Of a stretch of 6,635 nucleotides of DNA, positions 1 through 6,635 are shown piece after piece (the first letter of the stretch is position 1; each line of letters starts with the position of its first letter). Made by a program: the position numbers and the translations under genes. The DNA comes from Candidatus Poribacteria bacterium. GTDB taxonomy: Bacteria > Poribacteria > WGA-4E > UBA9662. The notes under the pieces were generated by a model that worked only from the letters and a program-made list of their open reading frames with translations, was not told the DNA's origin and searched no databases. The stretch spans positions 10,174 through 16,808 of the forward strand of contig NZUQ01000073.1 in the NCBI GenBank assembly GCA_002697225.1. Reading direction: 5' to 3'.

Positions 1-2
1 CA

Positions 3-578
3 GATGTTACAGATCTCAAGATGGTCGAAGCCATGGTAGCTAAAACAATTAGGAGTTTCGGGAAAATCGATATTCTCGTCAACAATGCAATTTGTTCGAC
101 AAACGACGTCCTGACAAATAACTGGGATGCCAACCTAAATATTATCTTGAAAGGAGCCCAACATTGCTCACAAACTATCATTCCTGAGATGCAAAAGAAT
201 GGAGGAGGTAGCATCATAAATATTGCATCAGTTAACGGATTGATCGGATTACAAGGAATACACGCATATTCGGCATCCAAAGGAGCCATAATTTCACTGA
301 CAAAATCTCTGGCTATTTCGCACGGTGCTGATAACATTCGAGTCAACTGTATCTGTCCAGGAACAATCCAAACTGAAGTATGGGAACCCATGATTGAACG
401 TAACCCGAATATTTTGAATGACATTATCCCTCACTACCCTCTACATCGAATTGGCCAACCAATTGACATTGCAAATGCTGCGCTCTTCCTCGCCTCCGAT
501 GAATCGTCATTCGCCACTGGAGCGATTTTTACTATTGATGGAGGACTTACAGCAGGACTCCATAATTTCCCAATATAA
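3..578 (+). CDS. Short-chain dehydrogenase/reductase (SDR), classical type, 5'-truncated by window edge
   Basis: This is the C-terminal 191 residues of an NAD(P)(H)-dependent SDR oxidoreductase, probably cytosolic. The frame is open to the left edge and begins DVTD, the segment after beta-3 that contacts the adenine ring, so the ATG at 21 is an internal Met and not the start. About 60 residues are missing, including the TGxxxGxG cofactor loop, judging from the usual 250-260 total. Visible landmarks are LVNNA (75-89), the active-site Ser in INIAS (Ser codon 228-230), YSASK (Tyr 267-269, Lys 279-281), the PG loop in CICPGTIQTE, and the C-terminal ASDESSFATGAIFTIDGG that closes the classical fold. 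Two conserved positions are unusual: NNAG reads NNAI (Ile codon 90-92), and the position aligned with the catalytic-tetrad Asn in WDxxxxxNLKG is Ile (codon 144-146). The substrate cannot be deduced; sugar, polyol, steroid or acyl alcohols are all possible in this family. The family call is secure, the specificity unknown. Confidence 0.95.
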   Translation, partial: DVTDLKMVEAMVAKTIRSFGKIDILVNNAICSTNDVLTNNWDANLNIILKGAQHCSQTIIPEMQKNGGGSIINIASVNGLIGLQGIHAYSASKGAIISLTKSLAISHGADNIRVNCICPGTIQTEVWEPMIERNPNILNDIIPHYPLHRIGQPIDIANAALFLASDESSFATGAIFTIDGGLTAGLHNFPI

Positions 579-579
579 T
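574..579 (+). promoter_or_regulatory. Possible -10 element (TATAAT) overlapping the SDR stop codon
   Basis: A consensus TATAAT overlaps the TAA stop of the SDR gene, 12 bases before the protease ATG at 592. No good -35 is present at the usual spacing (551-556 reads AGCAGG). If used, the transcript would begin near 586 with a leader of only about six bases, which would fit the absence of a Shine-Dalgarno. The match could be chance in AT-rich DNA. Confidence 0.22.
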
Positions 580-583
580 AGAC

Positions 584-596
584 TGCATCTGATGCA
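584..596. repeat. Small dyad (TGCATC-T-GATGCA) spanning the protease start codon
   Basis: A perfect 6-bp inverted repeat with one central base covers the last eight bases of the intergenic gap and the ATG at 592-594. It could be an operator half-site pair or a weak start-codon-masking structure, or it could be chance, since 6-bp dyads are common. Confidence 0.35.
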
Positions 597-657
597 TAGA
601 ATCCCTTTTCATGTAACACTTTTTATGGTTGTTTTTCTGCCGATCTCCTTTGCTGCA
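592..657 (+). other. Sec signal peptide of the C25 protease
   Basis: The first 22 residues have a short N-region with one Arg (MHR), a hydrophobic core (VTLFMVVFLPI) and a small-residue end SFAA. Cleavage is likely after Ala21 (S-F-A) or Ala22. No lipobox Cys is present, so this is not a lipoprotein. The signal supports the start at 592 over the upstream in-frame ATG at 418. Confidence 0.8.
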
Positions 658-3600
658 CAGGTGATCGAATCAGACCAGTACGGTATTACAATCAATTTCG
701 ACCTGCCTAACCCCAAGTTTTCAAAGATACAACCAGCACAACGTAGTACATACGACCTCATTTCCTACACAGATAGCAGTTTCACCTCAGAACCAGGTAA
801 CCCGAAGGTTCCTCTCTCAAGACTAATGCTTGGCGTTCCACCTGAAACGGAATTGCGAGTGCAAGTGCTTCGGAAAGAAACCCAAACACGCCAAGGGTTC
901 CGAATCCTACCGACATCTTACAAAACCCTTCGAAGTGGAACAAACAATGGTTTCGAATCAAGCCAAGCAGAATGGCGCGAAGATGGTAGTGCCTATCGTA
1001 CACCAAGTTCCTTCTACCCTCAACGTCTAGTAAAAGTCGCATCTGATGGGTATATTCGATCTCAACGCGTCATTATACTTGAAGTCCATCCAATTCAGTA
1101 TATGCCATCAAAACGCTCGATCCAGATCCATTCTCAGATGACAATCCGAGTCCAGTTTCAGAATCCCGTTGTAGTCCCTAATTCCCATTATCTCACATCG
1201 CATCACCAGGACGCCAAACCGTTTGAGCGAAGACTTCAAAACCAATTACTTAATTATGAACAGGCTAAAACTTGGAGGATCCAAAACAAAAAAACTTTAA
1301 GGGCACCGAGCATTCGAGACAAACAACATTCTTTCCGTTACAAAATCCTCCTAGAAAAAACAGGAATTTACCGTTTAACAGGCAAAAGTCTTAAAAACAA
1401 ATGGGGAATCGATATAAGTACCGAAGATCCACGCAATTTCCATCTAAGAAACAACAACATGGAAATCCCTCTCTATATTCAAGGTGAAGAAGATGGTCAC
1501 TTTGACCAAGATGATTACATCCAGTTTTTGGGACACAACGCACGAAATCGTTATACACGTTGGAACGTCTATTGGCTAAGCATCGAGTCTGAGCGAGGCA
1601 AACGGATAGTGGAAATTGATGCAACACCTGTCGATCCAACAGCGAAATCGGTACCATACTTCCGATCCAGAATCTACTTTGAAGAAGATCACCTGCACAG
1701 TAATTTGCAACACGTGCTACCCGAGAATATCTCACAAGGAGACAAGCACGCCTGGTTCGCATCCATTGAAAGTTGGTTCTGGACAGGAATCAGAAACGGT
1801 GGTGATATCAACCAGATGTACCTAGAATTCCCGCTTTATGATCTAGCATCAAGTTTCAATCAACCCAAAACCCAAGTTAACCTGCAAGGTGGAACACCCA
1901 TGGACCATGAAATTCTGGTATCAATTAATGATATTCGAATAGACCTAGCAGAATGGCCCAGCCAAGATACTCTAAGCATAAACCAAACCTTACGACTCTG
2001 GGATGACCTAAAAGACGCTGGCAAAGGAGAGTTGAATTCTATCTCTCTAGCACGCATTGATTCAACAGTGGAAGACGATACAACCAGATATCCTTACCAC
2101 GTGTATATTAATTCGTTTGAGATCGAATACACCAGATTACTGAAGGCAGTTAAAGATTACTTAACGTTCTCTTCACCCCAAAGCCAAGATTCCCACGAAG
2201 TCCGAGTACGCCGAAAATTAAAGTACTCAGTCCAGATTTTCCTATCTCCAGAAATCGAGATTTTTGAGTATGATGGCACACGATTAACAGCCAAAATGAA
2301 AAACCCGCATATCGAAAAAATTATTCTCGACCGCCAAGAACAAAAACGTTTGCTACACATTGGGGAAGATTCACCAGCCAAAATTGCCTACAACGCAACA
2401 TTTCAAGCTCCAGACTCACATGACGCGAAATTTGTTGCCGTATCTTCAGCAGGAGTCCTCAATCCCTATGCCGTTGAGGCGGTCCAGCCAAGTGACCTAC
2501 GCTCTTCTGCAAACAGTGCAGATTATATAGTTATTGTTCATCCTATTTACCTTAAATATGCACAAGAATTAGCAGCTTGGAGATCTACCTCAAAAGGAGG
2601 TGGGCACCGCACAAAGGTCGTAGACGTTACCGAGATTTATAATGTATTCGGTAACGGTATAGCTACCCCAAAAGCAATCAAAGATTTTCTATCCTATGCC
2701 TACCATAACTGGCAATCTCCTGCTTTCTCGTATCTTGTATTGTTTGGAGACGGTACTTGGGATTTCCGAGGAATTGATGAAGAAACTTATCCAGAGCCAC
2801 CGGAAACAACCGGGTACATTCCAACCCACTACATTTGGTCTCAATCCTTCGGACAAACTTCGGTCGATCATTGGTACACAACAATCAGCGGAATTGACGA
2901 GCTACCGGATTTTTATATCGGTCGAATTAGCGTCGAAACAGATCAGCACGCTCAAAATATAACAGATAAAATCATCAGCTACGAATCCAACCCTCCAAAA
3001 GGTGAATGGCAACGCAAAATTATTTCCGTAGCGGACGATGAAGTCAGCAATTCAGGTGATTTCATTTTCAAAAAGAGTCTCAAAGCAGTTGAAGAAAGCC
3101 ATACTCTACTAGGTTACGAAACAACTCGAATTTTCCTAGAAGATGTGATCAAAAAAGTGAAGGCTGATCCGGCTGGCTATAATAATGAATTACCACGTCG
3201 AGTTGCCAAAGACATGGTCATTGATGCATTAAGCGAAGGGGGTGTCATTGCCCAATATGCAGGACACGGAGGACGAATTGTCTGGACACATGAAGCAATT
3301 TTCGATAATAATGCCGTCGATTTGCTAGCTGAAACCGACCATTTGCCGTTTATGCTGGTTTTAAGTTGCTACAACGGCTACTTCGATGCACCGGGGGAAC
3401 CCAGCTTAGCTGAGAGGTTGCTACGTCGCAATAAAGGAGGAATTATTGGCATGTTGAGTGCTTCAAGATTAACTTATGGAAGTGGGAACGATGCACTGAA
3501 CAGAATCATTTTCGACGCAATTTTCAAAAGGAACGTACGTGAGCTTGGCCCACTAGCAATGGATTCCAAAGTTGAACTGCTGACAACGGAAGGTACCGGA

Positions 3601-6585
3601 CAAATTGACGTTATGATGGCGTATACGCTCTTCGGAGATCCTGCCATGCGATTGAACCTGGCAGATTACGAAGTTCAACCAAACATTGAAACCAGAACAG
3701 TTGCAACTGGGCAAAATCTAAAAGTCAAATCAGGCACAATTATGCAGGTTAATTACGATCCTCAACAGAAAAAGAAAATCTACACACCCTTTACAGATTT
3801 CAATGGCACATTACAACTCAAGGCCATATTTCCGGGAACATATCAAACGGTACAGATCAACCCAGAAGAAATCGACTGGGATGATTCTGGAGAAAAAGAG
3901 ATAGATCTTTATAAAGGTGATGTTATCGTCGAAAAGAAGATACCAGTGCAAAACGGCAAGTATCTTGCAACTATGCTTACTGTACCTAATGGTATCCGTG
4001 AAGGACAAGGACATATCGAATGCTATGCTGAAAGCACAAAAGCGACAGCAGTTGGGGGAGCTTCCTTCAGTGTTTTTGTGCCCAAGATTCTCGACATTCA
4101 AGCCGAGTTAATCACTGATAAAAACTTCTCTGTTTCTGTTCAAGTTTCAGACGAATTGAAAAATAAAGGAATAAAATCGGTTATCCTTGAATGGCGTGAT
4201 CCATTGAAATACCGCTGGCAGGAAATAGCAATGGAACCAGATGCCGATCGTAAGACTGGATGGTACATTATTCCATCCGCTTTAAAAGCCCCTGAAAATG
4301 GTGAGGCAATTCGCTACCAAATTAGTGTGTTTGATATTGACGGATACGAAGCCATGTCAGACATTCTCGAATTCCGTCCATTTGTGCTACCAAATCTAAA
4401 GTCAGTCAATATTCAATCATCTTCAGAGAGTCTAATATACTATGCCTTCTCCGAGTCGGAGAAGGCCTGGGAATTGAATGCTGACATCGAGCAAACTGAA
4501 CCTTTCGACTTAACGCAGGAAGTTGAAGTTGCCTTTTATAATGGAAACCCAGACCGCAATGAAGACAACGCTATTGATCAGGAGGTCGTAGAACTCGGTC
4601 GCGTCTCTATACCACCAACGGCATGGCAGAAACGCCCCAAATTGGTTGATGAATCGATGCCGCGAGCCTTTACACAAAACCCGCTTAATACTAACCCGAT
4701 CGTTACAGCTAAAATCCAGCACGAATTTACTTTTGGTCAATATGAAGCCTACATTTGGATTGATCCAGACAACAAGATTAAAGAAATAAGTAAAGACGAT
4801 AACATAGGATATGGACAATTGATGATTGAAAGTACGATTATCGGTGATGTTGATAAACGGATTTTTAGTCGAGATAATGTTCTGAACTTGCGGTTCCCGA
4901 AATCTAGTATCGCTCAGCCCAAAATCCTAACGATAACTAAGGTAAACGACGAAAACCAACTACCAAAAGCAATCCAACAAGATAGTCTAAACCAAATTAA
5001 ACTAGCAAATGAAGGAAATGCTTATCAAATAGTCTTGAATAATGAACAGAACACTCAATTGCTTCAACCTATCATAGCTGAGGTGAATTATGAGGTGGCA
5101 GCGATCAAGCGCCGCATTCAGACGGATTTAGCCCTAGATGAAATACTGCAATTAACTCCTGATCAAATTGAAACAATTAATGCAGGGTTTCAATTGCAAG
5201 CAGCAGAAATTGGTCTGTATATCTGGCGGGACGACTTACAAAAATGGTTAAGACAACCCACAGAAGTGACCAAGACAGCACAGGGGCACGTTCAAATCGA
5301 GACTGCTATATCAAGCCAAAATACTAGGAACCAATCGGATCGAGTCATTTCCAGTGTCAAAATCGACCAGAATGGGACCATAGTGGGGAATTGGATTTTG
5401 ATGTTCACCTCCTCAAAAACGTATCGACTTATGGTTCGCGAAGACAATCGCCCCCTCGAGGTAATTGATCCTAACCGGTTTTTTGGAAAAGCTGAGGAAA
5501 ACACTAATTTCAAGGATGGGTTAGCCATCGCATTTACTCCCGGGCAGAAAAAATTTCAATTTGGAGATGTTTTGACTTTTCAAGTACAAAAGTCAAACCT
5601 ACAAGAAGGAACGGCCACTCGATATCACGCCTTGTCATTTCAGTATGAAAACGATGGTTCAGGCGTTTTGCAATATATCCAAATAGGAAGAAAAGCAAAT
5701 GTCCCAGAGGACCAATGGATAATCTTTTTCCTAGATGCAGACACTTTCCGAATAGAGGGCCAACAAACTGGTATTTTAGCTAAAACAGGAGTAGTTGGCG
5801 AACCGTATTCTAATACGGATCTCAACTTATACCTACAAATTAATGCAGGTGACATCGAGTTTTCTGCCGGCGATCGTTTCCGATTTGAGACACAGCCTGT
5901 TGGACAAGTACAAGCCGAATTATCCCAACTTGGTACGATTGCACTGATGCGGAGTGACGATACTATTTCACCGGACATTCAACTGACCATTTCCAAGCAG
6001 AATTTCAGCTATGGAGACCCAGTATCAAAAGAACCAGTCATCCAAGCAACAATTTCCGATAATAACGGAGTCAATCCAGAATCTATCCAGCTGGAACTCA
6101 GTCGTAACAGCCGCAACTTCGGCACCATTTCAGAAACAAGTTATGATTTAAGTTACCATCGAGGTAAAAATCAAATCATATTAAATTACCCATCGCCACA
6201 ACTAGATCCCGGTGTTTATCAAGTTCGGCTAACAGCGAAAGATCTCGACGGGAATCAAGCAGACGAAAAAACTGAGTTTCAAGTCCTAAAAAACTTTCAG
6301 ATGCTGAAGGTAATGAACTACCCCAATCCTTTCAAAAGAAATACAACCATCACCTGTGAATTGACAATGCCAGCAGACAAGATGATAGTACAAATCTATA
6401 CTATTTCTGGACGTATGATCTGGCGAGAAGAAGTAGACGCAAATGCCGGTTTTGTAATGATACCATGGGATGGGAGAGACTCAGATGGTAAGAAGATCTC
6501 CAACGGAGTCTACTATTGCAAAATTAACAGCACAGTCGGAGAAAAAAAAGAAAGTAAAATTATCAAAATGATGAAGTTGGAATAA
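592..6585 (+). CDS. Giant secreted gingipain-type (peptidase family C25) cysteine protease with C-terminal FlgD-Ig/T9SS-like sorting tail
   Basis: This 1,997-residue protein is probably an exported cysteine endopeptidase. Approximate layout by residue: signal peptide 1-22; C25 propeptide-like region 25-240 (EPGNPKVP near 67); beta-rich pre-domain from 249 (GIYRLT, then HFDQDDYIQFLG near 303); beta-sandwich 384-515; C25 catalytic domain 644-1023 with FGDG (Asp720), YIGR (Gly777), AGHGG (His892), LSCYNGY (Cys926) and closing FGDP (1014); beta domain 1024-1155; Ig/FN3-like 1164-1265; CARDB-like 1290-1410 (DPDNKIKEISKDDN at 1391); tandem-repeat region 1601-1768; Ig-like 1793-1902; sorting-type tail 1905-1997. 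There are only four Cys, and Cys926 is the only one in the protease domain. The start at 592 is chosen because it leads directly into the signal peptide; the ATG at 418 would add 58 residues lying inside the SDR gene. No Shine-Dalgarno precedes it. PorU, the T9SS sortase, shares the C25 fold but is usually about 1,100-1,300 residues, so a surface or secreted protease fits better. Family is confident; cleavage specificity is unknown. Confidence 0.95.
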   Translation: MHRIPFHVTLFMVVFLPISFAAQVIESDQYGITINFDLPNPKFSKIQPAQRSTYDLISYTDSSFTSEPGNPKVPLSRLMLGVPPETELRVQVLRKETQTRQGFRILPTSYKTLRSGTNNGFESSQAEWREDGSAYRTPSSFYPQRLVKVASDGYIRSQRVIILEVHPIQYMPSKRSIQIHSQMTIRVQFQNPVVVPNSHYLTSHHQDAKPFERRLQNQLLNYEQAKTWRIQNKKTLRAPSIRDKQHSFRYKILLEKTGIYRLTGKSLKNKWGIDISTEDPRNFHLRNNNMEIPLYIQGEEDGHFDQDDYIQFLGHNARNRYTRWNVYWLSIESERGKRIVEIDATPVDPTAKSVPYFRSRIYFEEDHLHSNLQHVLPENISQGDKHAWFASIESWFWTGIRNGGDINQMYLEFPLYDLASSFNQPKTQVNLQGGTPMDHEILVSINDIRIDLAEWPSQDTLSINQTLRLWDDLKDAGKGELNSISLARIDSTVEDDTTRYPYHVYINSFEIEYTRLLKAVKDYLTFSSPQSQDSHEVRVRRKLKYSVQIFLSPEIEIFEYDGTRLTAKMKNPHIEKIILDRQEQKRLLHIGEDSPAKIAYNATFQAPDSHDAKFVAVSSAGVLNPYAVEAVQPSDLRSSANSADYIVIVHPIYLKYAQELAAWRSTSKGGGHRTKVVDVTEIYNVFGNGIATPKAIKDFLSYAYHNWQSPAFSYLVLFGDGTWDFRGIDEETYPEPPETTGYIPTHYIWSQSFGQTSVDHWYTTISGIDELPDFYIGRISVETDQHAQNITDKIISYESNPPKGEWQRKIISVADDEVSNSGDFIFKKSLKAVEESHTLLGYETTRIFLEDVIKKVKADPAGYNNELPRRVAKDMVIDALSEGGVIAQYAGHGGRIVWTHEAIFDNNAVDLLAETDHLPFMLVLSCYNGYFDAPGEPSLAERLLRRNKGGIIGMLSASRLTYGSGNDALNRIIFDAIFKRNVRELGPLAMDSKVELLTTEGTGQIDVMMAYTLFGDPAMRLNLADYEVQPNIETRTVATGQNLKVKSGTIMQVNYDPQQKKKIYTPFTDFNGTLQLKAIFPGTYQTVQINPEEIDWDDSGEKEIDLYKGDVIVEKKIPVQNGKYLATMLTVPNGIREGQGHIECYAESTKATAVGGASFSVFVPKILDIQAELITDKNFSVSVQVSDELKNKGIKSVILEWRDPLKYRWQEIAMEPDADRKTGWYIIPSALKAPENGEAIRYQISVFDIDGYEAMSDILEFRPFVLPNLKSVNIQSSSESLIYYAFSESEKAWELNADIEQTEPFDLTQEVEVAFYNGNPDRNEDNAIDQEVVELGRVSIPPTAWQKRPKLVDESMPRAFTQNPLNTNPIVTAKIQHEFTFGQYEAYIWIDPDNKIKEISKDDNIGYGQLMIESTIIGDVDKRIFSRDNVLNLRFPKSSIAQPKILTITKVNDENQLPKAIQQDSLNQIKLANEGNAYQIVLNNEQNTQLLQPIIAEVNYEVAAIKRRIQTDLALDEILQLTPDQIETINAGFQLQAAEIGLYIWRDDLQKWLRQPTEVTKTAQGHVQIETAISSQNTRNQSDRVISSVKIDQNGTIVGNWILMFTSSKTYRLMVREDNRPLEVIDPNRFFGKAEENTNFKDGLAIAFTPGQKKFQFGDVLTFQVQKSNLQEGTATRYHALSFQYENDGSGVLQYIQIGRKANVPEDQWIIFFLDADTFRIEGQQTGILAKTGVVGEPYSNTDLNLYLQINAGDIEFSAGDRFRFETQPVGQVQAELSQLGTIALMRSDDTISPDIQLTISKQNFSYGDPVSKEPVIQATISDNNGVNPESIQLELSRNSRNFGTISETSYDLSYHRGKNQIILNYPSPQLDPGVYQVRLTAKDLDGNQADEKTEFQVLKNFQMLKVMNYPNPFKRNTTITCELTMPADKMIVQIYTISGRMIWREEVDANAGFVMIPWDGRDSDGKKISNGVYYCKINSTVGEKKESKIIKMMKLE
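2521..3660 (+). other. Peptidase C25 (gingipain-like) catalytic domain
   Basis: Residues 644-1023 of the large protein. It begins at DYIVIVHPIY, with the first beta strand and the helix of a caspase-like fold. Next come YLVLFGDGTWDF (Asp720), DHWYTTISGIDELPDFYIGRISV (the family's usual substrate-loop and GR segment), the catalytic His in QYAGHGG (codon 3265-3267) and the catalytic Cys in LVLSCYNGYF (codon 3367-3369). FGDPAMRLNL closes the domain. The His-Cys separation of 34 residues matches gingipain R (His211/Cys244, as I recall). The dyad is intact, so the enzyme is predicted to be active. Confidence 0.9.
4444..4466. repeat. Perfect 11-bp inverted repeat with 1-bp centre, inside the protease gene
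   Basis: GCCTTCTCCGA (4444-4454), a central G (4455) and its exact reverse complement (4456-4466). In RNA it could fold as a 10-bp stem with a 3-nt loop. It lies in coding sequence for AFSESEKA, between the Ig/FN3-like and CARDB-like modules. It is GC-richer than its surroundings. No T-run follows, so it is not an intrinsic terminator. Confidence 0.75.
5392..5895 (+). repeat. Divergent tandem duplication of a ~105-residue module in the protease C-terminal half
   Basis: Two copies are visible at protein level. Copy 1 covers residues 1601-1666 and copy 2 residues 1709-1768. Both open with W-I-x-x-F-x(4)-T-[YF]-R-[LI] and both end with F-x-x-G-D-x-[LF]-x-F-x-[VT]-Q. The opening Trp residues are 108 residues apart (1601 and 1709) and the GD pairs 102 apart (1658 and 1760). 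The DNA copies have diverged, so this is an old duplication. The module is probably a beta-rich binding or spacer unit; I do not recognise a named family. Confidence 0.5.
6304..6582 (+). other. C-terminal FlgD-Ig-like / T9SS type A-like sorting domain
   Basis: Residues 1905-1997. The segment opens with NYPNPF (Asn1909-Phe1914), continues with IYTISGRMIW and WDGRDSDGKKISNGVYY (Trp1959, Gly1972), and ends in a Lys-rich tail KIIKMMKLE. The pattern belongs to the overlapping FlgD-Ig and T9SS type A C-terminal families, often found at the end of surface proteins. Cys1922 and Cys1976 both lie here and could form a disulfide in this Ig-like fold. Whether it acts as a secretion signal depends on whether the host carries T9SS genes, which are not in this window. 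Confidence 0.75.
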
Positions 6586-6628
6586 TTCTCCTAAGAAACA
6601 CGATCTTCCTATTTTGCTGAAAATCGAG

Positions 6629-6634
6629 TATAAT
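6629..6634 (+). promoter_or_regulatory. Possible -10 element (TATAAT) in the region after the protease gene
   Basis: The 50 bases after the protease stop (6586-6635) hold no gene and no clear hairpin terminator. They end in a consensus TATAAT. At 17-bp spacing the -35 candidate TTCCTA (6606-6611) matches only three of six TTGACA positions. It may drive a gene beyond the window, but evidence is weak. Confidence 0.22.
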
Positions 6635-6635
6635 T

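Noticed and set aside
21..23. ATG at 21 as the true start of the SDR
   Set aside because: The frame stays open to the window edge and the residues before it (DVTDLK) are the conserved SDR segment after beta-3.
418..591. In-frame upstream ATG at 418 as the start of the protease gene
   Set aside because: It would add 58 residues encoded inside the SDR gene and would place the clear signal peptide internally. The frame is open there only back to a TGA at 415-417.
1391..1762. Minus-strand open frame of 123 codons
   Set aside because: It lies wholly within the protease coding region, has a Cys/Arg-rich low-plausibility protein and no recognisable motif.
4444..4466. Intrinsic terminator
   Set aside because: The stem is strong but no T-run follows it, and it lies in the middle of an intact coding sequence.
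5640..5978. Minus-strand open frame of 112 codons
   Set aside because: It is antisense to the repeat region of the protease gene and has no domain signature or start signal.
592..6585. Calling the large protein PorU, the T9SS sortase
   Set aside because: It shares the C25 fold, but its length, extra C-terminal modules and its own sorting-type tail fit a cargo or surface protease better, and no other T9SS gene is nearby.
6586..6635. Rho-independent terminator after the protease gene
   Set aside because: No stem of useful length followed by a T-run is visible in these 50 bases.

Overview
This 6.6 kb window carries two protein-coding genes on the + strand and almost no intergenic DNA. I see no RNA genes, insertion sequences, CRISPR arrays or phage genes. 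The base composition is AT-leaning, about 40% GC by eye. The large gene encodes a very long secreted protein with a gingipain-type (C25) cysteine protease and a C-terminal YPNPF...WDGRDSDG...NGVYY tail. That combination is typical of Bacteroidota/FCB-group bacteria and of uncultured candidate phyla such as Poribacteria, Latescibacterota or KSB1. An uncultured, metagenome-derived bacterium of that kind is my best guess, but two genes cannot fix the phylum.

Layout: positions 3-578 are the 3' three quarters of a short-chain dehydrogenase/reductase (SDR) whose N-terminal Rossmann half-site lies outside the window. A 13-base gap follows, with a small dyad and a TATAAT sequence but no Shine-Dalgarno. 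Positions 592-6585 encode a 1,997-residue protein. In order it has a signal peptide, a C25 propeptide-like region, a beta-sandwich pre-domain, the C25 catalytic domain (His892/Cys926), several beta-rich Ig/CARDB-like modules, a divergent tandem repeat, an Ig-like domain and a FlgD-Ig/T9SS-type-A-like tail. The last 50 bases are non-coding and end in another TATAAT.

The two genes have no evident biochemical connection. The SDR is a cytosolic NAD(P)H-dependent enzyme, while the C25 protein should be exported and probably displayed on or released from the cell surface. Their close spacing would allow co-transcription but does not show shared function. The points most worth checking are the architecture of the giant protease, its internal duplication, a perfect 11-bp inverted repeat inside its coding sequence, and two substitutions at normally conserved SDR positions. 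I did not find a convincing new multi-gene system here.
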